Shown: positions 51,211 to 60,875, counted from the stretch's first letter. The stretch is DNA of 64,000 bases from Streptomyces sp. HB132 (GCF_016909575.1 NZ_JAFBGA010000006.1:372001-436000), one strand, 5' to 3'. Numbers and translations are program-made. The notes: generated from the sequence alone by a model not told the origin.

Positions 51211-51816
51211 ATGTCTCACACACAACGGATCCCTGTCGTCGCCGGGGTGCTGCTCGCCGCCGGTGGTGGCCGTCGTCTCGGCGGACGACCGAAGGCGCTG
51301 CTGGAGCACCGCGGCCATCCCCTGGTGGAACACGGGGTGCGGGCCCTGCGCAACGGCGGGTGCGGCCCCGTGCACGTCGTGCTGGGGGCCTCGGCGGGAG
51401 AGGTGCGTGCCCAGGCCGACCTCTCGGCGTGCATGGTGACGACGAACCCCTCGTGGGAGGAGGGCATGGGCTCCTCGCTCCGGGCGGGGCTGGCCGCTCT
51501 CACCGCCTCGGAGGTGGACGCCGCACTCGTGCTGCTGGTCGACCAGCCGGGAATCGGGGCGGAGGCCGTGGCCCGGGTCCGCTCGGCGTACCGGTCCCGG
51601 ACGACCCTGGCTGCCGCCGAGTACGACGGGGAGCGCGGCCACCCCGTGCTGTTCGGGGCCGACCGGTGGGAGGGCATCGCGACGGCCGCGGTCGGCGACC
51701 AGGGTGCTCGGACGTACCTGCGGGCACACCGCGACGCGATCACACTCGTCGAGTGTTCCGATGTAGCACGTGCCTACGACATCGACACGGCGGAGGACCT
51801 CAGGCATCTGGAGTGA
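51211..51816 (+). CDS. MobA-like nucleotidyltransferase
   Basis: A 201-residue NTP-transferase. Nucleotide motif GVLLAAGGGRRLGGRPKALLEHRGHPLVEH at residues 13-42, then VHVVLGASAGEVR and the Asp in LVLLVDQPGIGAEAV, followed by GHPVLFGADRWEG. This is the MocA/CoxE-type family that adds CMP or GMP to molybdopterin, often with xanthine dehydrogenase. A role in purine catabolism next to the allantoin genes is possible but not shown. Confidence 0.87.
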   Translation: MSHTQRIPVVAGVLLAAGGGRRLGGRPKALLEHRGHPLVEHGVRALRNGGCGPVHVVLGASAGEVRAQADLSACMVTTNPSWEEGMGSSLRAGLAALTASEVDAALVLLVDQPGIGAEAVARVRSAYRSRTTLAAAEYDGERGHPVLFGADRWEGIATAAVGDQGARTYLRAHRDAITLVECSDVARAYDIDTAEDLRHLE

Positions 51817-51904
51817 ACGGACCGTGCCGGACCTGGCACGCCGCGCCACCATGGCGGCGCCGTCTGTCGAGCCGGAGAATCTCGACATCAACAAACCATT
51901 GAAC

Positions 51905-51919
51905 TTCCACCATGAGGAA
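51905..51919. promoter_or_regulatory. TTCC-N7-GGAA palindrome upstream of malate synthase
   Basis: The site TTCC-accatga-GGAA lies 154 bp before the ATG in an unusually AT-rich stretch and matches the candidate AllR site in the allB/allR gap. Confidence 0.5.
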
Positions 51920-52072
51920 ACTAATATCCACTAATCAGAAGCCCATGGTTCCGTTTCCGGTCCTCGGCGGTACCCATGGCCGTACCTCGGAGCCCTGGCA
52001 CCCCGTGCCGTCCCGGGCGACCCGGCGGCCGTGGGATGCCGCCGCACCACCCCGCTGAAGGAGTGACAGCTC

Positions 52073-53692
52073 ATGTCCGCACCAGCGCCGTCCCCGCTGG
52101 CCATCGTCGATGCCGAGCCCCTGCCGAGGCAGGAGGAGGTCCTGACCGATGCGGCCCTCGCGTTCGTGGCCGAGCTGCACCGCCGGTTCACGCCCCGGCG
52201 TGACGAGCTGCTCGCCCGCCGTGGTGAGCGCCGCGCCGAGATCGCCCGCACCTCCACGCTGGACTTCCTGCCGGAGACGGAAGCGGTCCGCGTGGACGAC
52301 ACCTGGAAGGTCGCCCCGGCCCCGGCCGCGCTGGACGACCGCCGGGTGGAGATCACCGGTCCGACCGACCGCAAGATGACCATCAACGCCCTGAACTCGG
52401 GCGCCAAGGTCTGGCTCGCCGACTTCGAGGACGCCTCCGCCCCCACGTGGGAGAACGTGATCACCGGCCAGCTCAATCTGAGCGACGCGTACACCCGCAA
52501 CATCGACTTCACCGACCCGAAGTCGGGCAAGTCGTACGCCCTGAAGCCCGCGGACGAGCTCGCGACCGTCGTCACGCGCCCGCGCGGCTGGCACCTGGAC
52601 GAGCGCCACCTCCAGCTGGACGGCACCCCGGTGCCCGGTGCGCTGGTCGACTTCGGCCTCTACTTCTTCCACAACGCCCAGCGGCTGATCGACCTGGGCA
52701 AGGGCCCGTACTTCTACCTCCCGAAGACGGAGTCGCACCTGGAGGCCCGCCTCTGGAACGACATCTTCGTCTTCGCCCAGGACTACGTCGGCATCCCCCA
52801 GGGCACGGTCCGTGCGACGGTCCTGATCGAGACGATCACCGCCGCGTACGAGATGGAGGAGATCCTCTACGAGCTCCGCGACCACGCCTCCGGGCTGAAC
52901 GCGGGCCGCTGGGACTACCTCTTCTCCATCGTCAAGAACTTCCGTGACGGCGGCTCGAAGTTCGTCCTGCCGGACCGCAACCTGGTGACGATGACAGCCC
53001 CGTTCATGCGGGCGTACACCGAACTCCTGGTCCGCACCTGCCACAAGCGCGGCGCGCACGCCATCGGCGGCATGGCGGCCTTCATCCCCTCGCGGCGCGA
53101 TGCCGAGGTCAACAAGGTCGCCTTCGAGAAGGTCAAGGCCGACAAGGACCGCGAGGCCGGCGACGGCTTCGACGGCTCCTGGGTGGCCCACCCGGACCTC
53201 GTCCCGATCGCGATGGCCTCGTTCGACGCCGTCCTCGGCGAGAAGCCGAACCAGAAGGACCGCCTGCGCGAGGACGTCTCGGTGGCGGCGGGCGACCTGA
53301 TCGCCATCGACACCCTGGACGCGAAGCCCACGTACGACGGTCTGCGCAACGCCGTCGCGGTCGGCATCCGCTACATCGAGGCGTGGCTGCGGGGCATGGG
53401 CGCGGTCGCCATCTTCAACCTGATGGAGGACGCGGCCACCGCGGAGATCTCGCGCTCGCAGATCTGGCAGTGGATCAACGCGGACGTCGTCTTCGAGAAC
53501 GGCGAACACGCCACGGCGGACCTGGCCCGCAAGGTCGCCGCCGAGGAACTGGCCACGATCCGCGCGGAGATCGGCGACGAGGCGTTCGAGTCCGGCAAGT
53601 GGCAGCAGGCCCACGACCTGCTGCTCCAGGTCTCCCTGGACCAGGACTACGCCGACTTCCTGACGCTGCCGGCGTACGAGCAGCTGCGCTGA
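52073..53692 (+). CDS. aceB: Malate synthase A
   Basis: A 539-residue enzyme condensing acetyl-CoA and glyoxylate to malate. Signature parts are visible: VRATVLIETITAAYEMEEILYELRDHASGLNAGRWDYLFS with the catalytic Arg/Glu/Asp set, HAIGGMAAFIPSRRD, DGSWVAHPDLVPIA and EDAATAEISRSQIWQW. Glyoxylate arises from ureidoglycolate, the product of allantoicase, so this copy probably serves allantoin breakdown. A strong terminator follows. Confidence 0.95.
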   Translation: MSAPAPSPLAIVDAEPLPRQEEVLTDAALAFVAELHRRFTPRRDELLARRGERRAEIARTSTLDFLPETEAVRVDDTWKVAPAPAALDDRRVEITGPTDRKMTINALNSGAKVWLADFEDASAPTWENVITGQLNLSDAYTRNIDFTDPKSGKSYALKPADELATVVTRPRGWHLDERHLQLDGTPVPGALVDFGLYFFHNAQRLIDLGKGPYFYLPKTESHLEARLWNDIFVFAQDYVGIPQGTVRATVLIETITAAYEMEEILYELRDHASGLNAGRWDYLFSIVKNFRDGGSKFVLPDRNLVTMTAPFMRAYTELLVRTCHKRGAHAIGGMAAFIPSRRDAEVNKVAFEKVKADKDREAGDGFDGSWVAHPDLVPIAMASFDAVLGEKPNQKDRLREDVSVAAGDLIAIDTLDAKPTYDGLRNAVAVGIRYIEAWLRGMGAVAIFNLMEDAATAEISRSQIWQWINADVVFENGEHATADLARKVAAEELATIRAEIGDEAFESGKWQQAHDLLLQVSLDQDYADFLTLPAYEQLR

Positions 53693-53701
53693 CACCTGCA
53701 T

Positions 53702-53740
53702 GCCGGAAGCGCCGCACCCCCCGGGTGCGGCGCTTCCGGC
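53702..53740 (+). terminator. Perfect 18-bp hairpin after malate synthase
   Basis: GCCGGAAGCGCCGCACCC (53702-53719) and GGGTGCGGCGCTTCCGGC (53723-53740) pair fully around 3 nt. Its position inside the upstream extension of the BTAD frame argues that the real BTAD start is further on. Confidence 0.88.
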
Positions 53741-53816
53741 TGCCACCGCAGACGCGTCGGACCCGGCAACGCATCCCTCGCGCACCCCGGACACGCGCAT
53801 CCGGGAGAATGGACGC

Positions 53817-56800
53817 GTGCGCTACCAGATCCTCGGCCCCGCCCGAGCCTTCCGCGAGGACGGGACCCCCGTCGCCGTCGGCGGGGCCCGGCTGCGCGCG
53901 CTGCTCACCGCCCTCGCCCTGCGGCCGGGGCACAGCATCCCGGTGTCGCTCCTCGTCGACGCGGTGTGGGTGGACGAGCCCCCCGCCGACGCGGCCGGTG
54001 CCCTCCACGCACTGGTCGGGCGGCTGCGGAGAGCGCTCGGCCCGGCGGCGGTGACCTCGGCCGACGGCGGGTACGCGCTGTCCGCCGCCCCGGCAGACGT
54101 CGACGCCCACCGTTTCGAGCAGGTGGCCCGCGACGGCACCCGCGCCCTGGCCGCGGGCAACGCGACCGCCGCCCTCACGCTCCTCGACGAAGCCCTGGCG
54201 CTGTGGCAGGGCGGGCCCGCCCTCGCCGACCTGCCCGAGCACAGCACCGAGGCCGGCCGGCTGGACACACGGCTCTTCGCGGCCCGTCGTGGACGGCTGG
54301 GTGCGCTGCTGGCCCTCGGACGGGCCGAGGAGGCACTGCCCGAACTCATGGCCCTGTGCGAGGAGCACCCGCTGGACGAACCCTTGCAGGCTCTGCGGCT
54401 GCGTGCCCTGCGGGCGGCCGGCCGTACGGCTGAGGCACTCGACGCGTACGAGGCGCTGCGCCGTGACCTCGCCGACCGCCTGGGCGCCGATCCGGGCGAC
54501 GAACTGCGCTCCTTGCACGGGGAGTTGCTCGCTCCGGCCGGTCAGGAAGCGGCTGTCGAGGAGCCAGCGGGCCCCAGGGGCAGGCTCCGGGCGCGCCTGA
54601 CCAGCTTCGTCGGCCGGCAGGACGACATCGCTTCCATCGGGGCCGACCTCGCCCGCGCACGACTGGTCACCCTGCTCGGACCCGGAGGCGCCGGCAAGAC
54701 GCGTCTCTCCATGGAGGCCGCCGAGGCCGCCGACGTCGATCGGCGCTGGCCGGACGGTGTCTGGCTGGCGGAACTCGCGCCCGTCGAGGACCCGTCGACC
54801 CTTCCCGAGGTCGTACTCACCGCCCTCGGGGCGCGTCAGACCGTGCTGCCCGGCGCGAAGACGGAGGAGCTGCGCGCCGTCGACCGCGGCAGCGGAGACG
54901 CACCGCTGGTCAGGCTGACCGAACACTGCGGCGGACGCAGGATGCTCCTGCTGCTCGACAACTGCGAGCACGTCGTGGACGCGGCGGCCCGGCTCACCGA
55001 GGAGGTACTGGCCCGTTGCCCCGGGGTGACCGTCCTGGCCACCAGCCGTGAACCCCTCGGGGTTCCGGGTGAGGTCCTGCGCCCGGTGGAGCCGCTGCCC
55101 GGCCCGATGGCCCTGCGGCTCTTCACCGAACGCGGCGTCGCCGCCCGTCCCGGTTTCCGGCCCGAGGATGATCCTGAGGCAGCTGCCGAGATCTGTCGCC
55201 GGCTGGACGGCCTTCCCCTCGCCATCGAACTGGCCGCCGCCCGGCTGCGGATACTCACCCCCCGGCAGATCGCGGACCGGCTCGACGACCGGTTCCTGCT
55301 CCTCACCGGCGGGTCCAGGACCGTACTCCCCAGGCAGCAGACCCTGCGTGCGGTCGTCGACTGGTCCTGGGACCTGCTCGGCGGCGAGGAGCGCGCGGTC
55401 CTGTGCGCGCTGTCCGTGTTCGCGGGCGACTGCGACCTCCCGGCGGTCGAAGCGGTGTGCGGAGCCGGCGCCCTCGATCTGCTCGGCTCACTCGTCGACA
55501 AGTCGCTGGTGGTGGCGACCGCCCCGACCACCTCCGGGACGGGCATGCGCTACCGGTTGCTGGAGACGATCGGCGAGTACGCCGCCGAGCGGCTGGACGA
55601 GTCCGGGGGACGGGCCGGGGCGGAGCGCGGTCACCTGGTGCACTTCCGGGAACTGGCCCGGCGCACCAGCCCGCTGCTGCGCGGGGACCGGCAGCAGGCG
55701 GCGATCGCGGTCTTCCAGAACGAGTACGAGAACCTGCGGGCCGCTCTGCGTCGGGCGGTGGCCGCGAAGGACGAACACGAGGCGCTCTGCCTTGTCCACA
55801 CCCTCGCCTGGTACTGGCAGATCCGCGATCTGCGGGCCGACGCCAGACACTGGTCCGCAGCCGTCGCGGCTCTCGGCCCCGACCCGTTCGCCGCCCCGGC
55901 GGCGCCCGCCCCTCCGCTGCACGAGCGGTGCACCGACGCCCCGCCGCCGATGGCTCCGGATCTGCTCGTCGAGGCGCGGCGCGGCGTGCGGCTCATCCAT
56001 CTCGCGTCCATGAGCCACGAGCTCGACAGGTGGACCATGCCCGAGGCGGTGGAGTACTGCGGCCGGATCGTCGAGGTCTACTCGCCCGGGGTGCCGCAGA
56101 CCTGCCGTACACCTGGGGTGCTGTGGATCCACGCCGTCATGCTGACCGGCGATCCGGGGCGCCTTCTGCAGTTCGTCGACCAGGCCGTCGAAGCCTGTCG
56201 CTCGCTGGGTGACGACTGGGATCTGGCCTCCGCCCTCCAACTGCGGGCGAACATGCTGGCCAACCGGGGAGACAAGATCGGTGAGGCGGCCCGGGACGCC
56301 GACGAGAGCCTGGCGCTGTTCACCCGGCTCGGCGATTCCTGGGGTGCGGCGGAGGCGCTGTCCGTCCGGGGCGAGTCCTATGAGCGCGTCGGTGACAACG
56401 CCGGCGCGGCACAGGACTTCCGGGCCGCGATCCGGCACGCCCAGCGGCTGGGCGCCCTGTCCCAGGTCGCTGTGCTGAAGACCCGGCTGGCGGGCGTCCT
56501 GACGGAGCCGGAGCAGGACGCGGAGGCCGAGGCGGTCCTGCGTGAGGTTCTCGCCGAGGCCGATCGGCACAGTCACATGGTGGAGCCCGCCGCGCGGATG
56601 ACCCTGGCCGTCCGGCTGAACCGCACCGGCCGTACCGAGGAGGCGCGTGCCGAACTGGAGCGGCTGCTCGGCACGTTCAGGTACTCCAGCCTGGCGACGT
56701 TCGAAGGACTCGTACACGGACTGCTGGCCTGGACGGCCAACCTGGACGGCCGTTACGCCGACGCGCTCGACCGCGCACGGGAGGCGCTGGACCGGGCCCG

Positions 56801-57095
56801 GGACCCGGTGGGCGCCCTGGTCGCGCCGCAGATGCCCGCCGTACACCTGATGACCATGGCCCGTGCGCTGGCCGGGCTGGGGGGCACGGTCCGGGTAGCG
56901 AACGCGGCCCGGCTGCTGGGGGCGGCCGACGCCCTGCTGCCCCCCGGGTACTCCCCCGCAGTTCAGGAGCGCACCTCGCACGAGAACGCCGAGGCAGCGA
57001 TCCGCGCCGGTCTGACGGACGCCGCCTTCAAGCTGCTGTACGCCGAAGGAGGCCGCCTCACGGTGGAGGAGGCGGCCTCTCTGTCGGCTGTCTGA
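53817..57095 (+). CDS. SARP/BTAD - NB-ARC - TPR regulator (AfsR-like)
   Basis: A 1092-residue giant regulator, GTG start at 53817 with GGGAG 9 nt upstream. Residues 1-90 are an OmpR-type winged helix (VRYQILGPARAF...GRLRRAL), about 95-240 the BTAD, about 265-560 an NB-ARC ATPase with P-loop LLGPGGAGKTRLSMEA near 284 and Walker B MLLLLDNCEHVVD near 375, then a helical-repeat half (TPR-like). AfsR-type proteins activate secondary metabolism. It precedes a DrrAB-type exporter (convergent) and a cluster of biosynthetic genes. Alternative start ATG 53700 lies before the terminator. Confidence 0.9.
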   Translation: MRYQILGPARAFREDGTPVAVGGARLRALLTALALRPGHSIPVSLLVDAVWVDEPPADAAGALHALVGRLRRALGPAAVTSADGGYALSAAPADVDAHRFEQVARDGTRALAAGNATAALTLLDEALALWQGGPALADLPEHSTEAGRLDTRLFAARRGRLGALLALGRAEEALPELMALCEEHPLDEPLQALRLRALRAAGRTAEALDAYEALRRDLADRLGADPGDELRSLHGELLAPAGQEAAVEEPAGPRGRLRARLTSFVGRQDDIASIGADLARARLVTLLGPGGAGKTRLSMEAAEAADVDRRWPDGVWLAELAPVEDPSTLPEVVLTALGARQTVLPGAKTEELRAVDRGSGDAPLVRLTEHCGGRRMLLLLDNCEHVVDAAARLTEEVLARCPGVTVLATSREPLGVPGEVLRPVEPLPGPMALRLFTERGVAARPGFRPEDDPEAAAEICRRLDGLPLAIELAAARLRILTPRQIADRLDDRFLLLTGGSRTVLPRQQTLRAVVDWSWDLLGGEERAVLCALSVFAGDCDLPAVEAVCGAGALDLLGSLVDKSLVVATAPTTSGTGMRYRLLETIGEYAAERLDESGGRAGAERGHLVHFRELARRTSPLLRGDRQQAAIAVFQNEYENLRAALRRAVAAKDEHEALCLVHTLAWYWQIRDLRADARHWSAAVAALGPDPFAAPAAPAPPLHERCTDAPPPMAPDLLVEARRGVRLIHLASMSHELDRWTMPEAVEYCGRIVEVYSPGVPQTCRTPGVLWIHAVMLTGDPGRLLQFVDQAVEACRSLGDDWDLASALQLRANMLANRGDKIGEAARDADESLALFTRLGDSWGAAEALSVRGESYERVGDNAGAAQDFRAAIRHAQRLGALSQVAVLKTRLAGVLTEPEQDAEAEAVLREVLAEADRHSHMVEPAARMTLAVRLNRTGRTEEARAELERLLGTFRYSSLATFEGLVHGLLAWTANLDGRYADALDRAREALDRARDPVGALVAPQMPAVHLMTMARALAGLGGTVRVANAARLLGAADALLPPGYSPAVQERTSHENAEAAIRAGLTDAAFKLLYAEGGRLTVEEAASLSAV
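57049..57079 (+). terminator. Hairpin overlapping the end of the BTAD gene
   Basis: GAGGCCGCCTC (57049-57059) pairs perfectly with GAGGCGGCCTC (57069-57079), a 9-nt loop between. It is inside the last codons. It may act as terminator between the convergent BTAD and permease genes but is also coding sequence. Confidence 0.4.
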
Positions 57096-57120
57096 ACCGT
57101 CCGGTGTTCCGGGGCCGGTC

Positions 57121-57987
57121 TCAGGTGCTGCGGCGGAACTTGGACACGGCGAGCGGCGCGGTGATCAGGGTGATCGCCCCCGCCCAGGCCAGGGTCATGC
57201 CGGCGGAGTGGGCGACCGGCCCGCCGCTGATCAGGCCGCGAGCCGCGTCCGCGAGGTTGGACAGCGGGTTGTAGTCCGTGAACGCCTGCAGCCAGCCCGG
57301 CATCGAGGACGGCGGGGCGAAGATGGAGGATCCGAACTGCAGCGGCATGAGCACCATCATCGCCATGCCCTGAACGGCCTGCGTGGTCTTCATCGTGAGG
57401 CCCAGCAGGATGAAGATCCACATCAGTGACGAGCCGAACGCCGCGGACAGCCCGACGGATGCGAGCAGCGCGAGCACCGAGGTCTTGATCTCCAGGCCGA
57501 GCGCGAAGCCCACGCCCAGCAGGATGGTGATGGCGATCAGCATCCTGCCCAGTTCCACCACGATCTTCGCGATCAGTACCGAGGACCGGGCGATCGGCAT
57601 CGTACGGAACCGGTCCATGCTTCCCGTGCGGAAGTCGTCGTTGACGCCGCTGCCGACCGCCATGGCGACGTTCATGCCCAGCATCGCCATGAGCCCCGGC
57701 ACCACGTAGTTGACGTACGAGTCGCTGTCGCCTCCCAGCGCCTGGCCGACCGATCCGCCGAAGACGAACACGAACAGGAGGGTGAAGACGACCGGCATCA
57801 GTACGACGTCGAGCATCGACTCGGGGTCCTGCTTGATCTGCATGACGTTGCGCCGGGTGAAGGCGCCGATGTGCCTGAGGTTCGCCCGCAGGCCGATCCG
57901 GTCCCGGCCCGCGGAGTCGTGGCCCGCAGGCTTGGGCTGCGAGGGCGGAGAGGTGGACGAAGACGGGGAATACGTCGCTGTGCTCAT
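57121..57987 (-). CDS. DrrB-type ABC-2 permease
   Basis: A 288-residue permease. A hydrophilic N-terminal 50 residues, then LDVVLMPVVFTLLFVFVFGG and about five more spans (VPGLMAMLGMNVAMAVG, ILIAITILLGVGFALG, LLASVGLSAAFGSSLMWIFILLG, LAWAGAITLITAPLAV). Sequence style is that of DrrB/ABC-2 drug exporters (GSMDRFRTMPIARS motif). It would export a natural product or drug with the overlapping ATPase. It is downstream of the ATPase, stop to start overlap of 4 nt. Confidence 0.9.
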   Translation of the reverse strand: MSTATYSPSSSTSPPSQPKPAGHDSAGRDRIGLRANLRHIGAFTRRNVMQIKQDPESMLDVVLMPVVFTLLFVFVFGGSVGQALGGDSDSYVNYVVPGLMAMLGMNVAMAVGSGVNDDFRTGSMDRFRTMPIARSSVLIAKIVVELGRMLIAITILLGVGFALGLEIKTSVLALLASVGLSAAFGSSLMWIFILLGLTMKTTQAVQGMAMMVLMPLQFGSSIFAPPSSMPGWLQAFTDYNPLSNLADAARGLISGGPVAHSAGMTLAWAGAITLITAPLAVSKFRRST

Positions 57988-59024
57988 GCCGCGACCTCCT
58001 CGGGAAGGGTGTCGGACGCGTGGTCCGCGGGCTTGTCGGACGGGGCGGAGGTGGACTTCTGTCCGGTGATCGCCAGGAACACCTCGTCCAGGCTCGGCAG
58101 GTGGGTGCCGATGTGCGAGATGCCGAAGCCGTGGGTGCCCAGCAGGTTGATCACCGACGTCAGGTGCTCGTCGTGGAGGATCGGGACGTAGAGGAGGCCC
58201 TCGTCCACAGCGGCGTGCGCGCCGGCGATCCCTTCGAGACCGGACCGGGCGACCGCCTTCTGCATGGAGGGCAGTTGCGCCGGATCTGACGGCCTGATCT
58301 TGAGCGTCCGGCCGCCGACCTTGGCCTTCAACTCGTCCACCCCTCCGGTGGCGACGACCTTGCCCCGGTCGATGACCGCGAGCTCACTCGCGAGTTGCTC
58401 CGCCTCCTCCATGTACTGGGTGGTGAGCAGGACGGTGACGCCTTCGCCCACCATCCGCTGGACCTCCGCCCACACCTCCTTGCGCGTGCGCGGGTCGAGG
58501 CCCGTGGTCGGTTCGTCCAGGTAGAGGACCGCGGGCTGCCCGATCATGGAGGCAGCGAGGTCCAGCCGGCGCCGCATGCCTCCGGAGTACTGCATGGCGG
58601 GCCGCTTCGCGGCTTCGGTCAGCGAGAACCGCTCCAGCATCTCCTCGGCACGGCGCCGGGCGTCCTTGCGGGACAGATCGAGCAGCCGCCCGATCATGTA
58701 GAGGTTCTCCCACCCGGACAGTTTCCCGTCCACCGAGGCGTACTGTCCGGTCAGGCCGATGATGCGCCGCAGTCGGCGGGGGTCGTTCACCACGTCACAC
58801 CCGGCGACCAGCGCGGTGCCCGCGTCGGGCAGCTCCAGAGTGGACAGGCAGCGGACCAGCGTCGTCTTACCGGCACCGTTGGGGCCCAGGACTCCGAGAA
58901 CGGTGCCCTCGCGGACATCCAGATCGACGCCGTCCAGTGCTTTGGTCCCGCCGTAGTGCTTGACCAGTCCCCGCACCGAGATGGCGGGCCGGCCGGCCTC
59001 GGGGCTCGTGTCGATTCGCGTCAT
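57984..59024 (-). CDS. DrrA-type ABC exporter ATP-binding protein
   Basis: A 346-residue ATPase. Walker A GPNGAGKTTLVRCL near residue 53, signature YSGGMRRRLDLA, Walker B AVLYLDEPTTGLDPR, then the DrrA-type C-terminal extension of about 110 residues (GGRTLKIRPSDPAQL). This is the daunorubicin-resistance family used for self-resistance. The ATG at 59024 is chosen; the frame further upstream is unlike the family. Confidence 0.93.
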   Translation of the reverse strand: MTRIDTSPEAGRPAISVRGLVKHYGGTKALDGVDLDVREGTVLGVLGPNGAGKTTLVRCLSTLELPDAGTALVAGCDVVNDPRRLRRIIGLTGQYASVDGKLSGWENLYMIGRLLDLSRKDARRRAEEMLERFSLTEAAKRPAMQYSGGMRRRLDLAASMIGQPAVLYLDEPTTGLDPRTRKEVWAEVQRMVGEGVTVLLTTQYMEEAEQLASELAVIDRGKVVATGGVDELKAKVGGRTLKIRPSDPAQLPSMQKAVARSGLEGIAGAHAAVDEGLLYVPILHDEHLTSVINLLGTHGFGISHIGTHLPSLDEVFLAITGQKSTSAPSDKPADHASDTLPEEVAA

Positions 59025-59133
59025 GCCGTCATGGCACCAAACGCCGCCGACATGCGTCCGACAGGATTCCGACGGGCTGCCGACGCCAGGGCAGGAGGGG
59101 AGCGTCACGACGAGCGGGAGCCGGTAGGGCGGT

Positions 59134-59970
59134 TCACCGCCTCGGCGGCTCGTCGAGCCGGAAGAAGGTCCGGTAGAGGTCGAGTTGGTGGTCGAGCATG
59201 TGGGCACCGTGCAGGATGGGATGGCCGTGCGCGGCGGCTGCCTTCAGCAGGGCGGTCTCACTCGGTTTCATGATCACGTCCGCTACGACGCACCGTGGGG
59301 CCAGTGCCCGCACCGGGAACGGCTGCGGATCGTCGGCGCGCATGCCCAGCGGGGTTGCGTTGACCATGATATCCGCGTTCCCGAGGGCGGGGTCCGCCTC
59401 GCCCGTCGCCCGGCCGGGCCAGTGTTCCTCCAGGCGTGCGACGAGGTCGCGGAGCTTGGCCGCGTCCGGGTCGCAGACCGTCAGCTGTGCGGCGCCGGCC
59501 GCGAGGAGAGCTGCCGCTATCGCGCTGCCCGCGCCGCCGGCGCCCATCACGACGATCCGCTTGCCCTCGGGGAGGTGGCCTGCTCCGGTCAGTCCGCGTA
59601 CGAAGCCTGTGCCGTCGAAGTTCTCTCCCCTCCACCGCCCGTCCGGCTCGCGGCGCAGGGCGTTGACGGCTCCGGCCGCTGCGGCTGCCGGGCTCACCTC
59701 GTCCGCGAGGCGCAGGGCAGCCGCCTTGTGCGGGATGGTGACGAGGAGGCCGTCCAGGTTCTTCATCCGTGTGAGCCCGTGGACGACCCCGGCGAAGGCG
59801 TCGGGGTCCACGTGCACGGGGAAGAGCACCGCGTCGATGCCGAGTCGGGCGAAGAGCGGGTTCAGGAGCGACGGTGCCCGGACCTGCTCCACGGGTGCCC
59901 CGAGGACGGCGTAGAGACGCGTGCTGCCCGAGATCTGCGGCGCGGAGACGCCGGGAACTGCTGGTTCCAT
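59134..59970 (-). CDS. Shikimate/quinate-type dehydrogenase (RifI-like)
   Basis: A 278-residue NAD(P)-dependent dehydrogenase of the AroE family. NAD motif VMGAGGAGSAIAAALLAAG near residue 140, catalytic Lys in VTIPHKAAALR and Asp in ENFDGTGFVRG. In AroE the shikimate-carboxylate motif is GxPxxHSxSP; here it is GAPVEQVRAPSLL, so the usual Ser pair is changed. That variant occurs in quinate and aminoshikimate-pathway relatives such as RifI. It is divergent from the thioesterase gene. Confidence 0.86.
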   Translation of the reverse strand: MEPAVPGVSAPQISGSTRLYAVLGAPVEQVRAPSLLNPLFARLGIDAVLFPVHVDPDAFAGVVHGLTRMKNLDGLLVTIPHKAAALRLADEVSPAAAAAGAVNALRREPDGRWRGENFDGTGFVRGLTGAGHLPEGKRIVVMGAGGAGSAIAAALLAAGAAQLTVCDPDAAKLRDLVARLEEHWPGRATGEADPALGNADIMVNATPLGMRADDPQPFPVRALAPRCVVADVIMKPSETALLKAAAAHGHPILHGAHMLDHQLDLYRTFFRLDEPPRR

Positions 59971-59997
59971 TTCTTGCCTTCTGTGAAGAGTTGGTCG

Positions 59998-60020
59998 ACC
60001 CCTAGCCGGAGGTTAGGGGT
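59998..60020. promoter_or_regulatory. ACCCCTA-N9-TAGGGGT inverted repeat in divergent promoter
   Basis: Perfect 7-bp arms at 59998-60004 and 60014-60020. The same ACCCCTA word occurs twice in the other divergent promoter of this cluster edge (62045-62051, 62065-62071). Confidence 0.55.
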
Positions 60021-60108
60021 TGTGCCCGGTCACCGGCGGCCGGAAGGGTGACGGGGGCATTCGGCCGGCCGCGATCTCGCTCCGGCCCGTGACTCGAAAG
60101 GACGTCAG

Positions 60109-60867
60109 GTGACCGCGCATCTCACCGACCCCAGCCTGTGGATCCGGCGGTTCCACCCCTCCGAGAACGCCAGGGCCAGGCTTGTGTGCCTCCCGCACGC
60201 CGGAGGGTCCGCGCCGTTCTACTTCCCTGTGTCCAAGGCACTGTCGCCCGGCGTCGACGTGCTCGCCGTGCAGTACCCGGGCCGACAGGAACGGCGCACG
60301 GAGCCGTGCATCGAGAATCTGCCGGAGCTGGCCGACGCGGTGGTCGACCAGGTGCTCGCGTGGGCGGACCGGCCGCTGGCACTGTTCGGGCACAGCATGG
60401 GAGCCACGCTCGGCTTCGAGGTCGCGCTGCGGCTGGAACAGAAGGGCGTGATGCCGCTCGTACTGTTCGCCTCCGGACGGCGGGCGCCCTGCCGGCACCG
60501 GGACGAGTCCGTTCATCTCCGTGACGACGACGGCATGATCGAGGAACTGCGGTCGCTCAACGGCACCGGGGCCCAGGTGTTCGGCGACGAGGAGCTGATG
60601 CGTATGGTGCTGCCGGCGATCCGGAGCGACTACAAGGCGGCGGAGACCTACCGCTACACCGACGGGCCGCGCCTCGCGGCACCGGTTCACGCGCACACGG
60701 GCACCGACGACCCCAAGGCGAGTGTGGACGAGGTCGGTTCGTGGGCCGAGCACACCGCGGGAGGGTTCGAGCTGAACACCTACAGCGGGGGCCACTTCTA
60801 CCTCAACGACCACGCGCCGCAGGTCATCGCCTCGGTTTCCCGGACGATCGCGTCGCTGCTTCCCTGA
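60109..60867 (+). CDS. Type II thioesterase
   Basis: A 252-residue editing thioesterase of polyketide/non-ribosomal systems. Motifs: LVCLPHAGGSAPFY, nucleophile GHSMGATLGFEVA (Ser near residue 101), Asp in HTGTDDPKAS and His in SGGHFYLNDH. It would remove misloaded acyl groups from carrier proteins. GTG 60109 with GAAAGGA upstream. Divergent from the AroE-like gene and just before the DUF5988/PPTase operon (convergent). Confidence 0.94.
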   Translation: MTAHLTDPSLWIRRFHPSENARARLVCLPHAGGSAPFYFPVSKALSPGVDVLAVQYPGRQERRTEPCIENLPELADAVVDQVLAWADRPLALFGHSMGATLGFEVALRLEQKGVMPLVLFASGRRAPCRHRDESVHLRDDDGMIEELRSLNGTGAQVFGDEELMRMVLPAIRSDYKAAETYRYTDGPRLAAPVHAHTGTDDPKASVDEVGSWAEHTAGGFELNTYSGGHFYLNDHAPQVIASVSRTIASLLP

Positions 60868-60875
60868 CTCCGGCA

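Noticed and set aside
53700..53816. N-terminal extension of the BTAD protein (ATG 53700)
   Set aside because: The extension would encode the malate synthase terminator; the family begins with VRYQILGP at 53817.
53475..54971. 498-codon minus-strand open frame
   Set aside because: Antisense to malate synthase end and BTAD domain; crosses the terminator at 53702.
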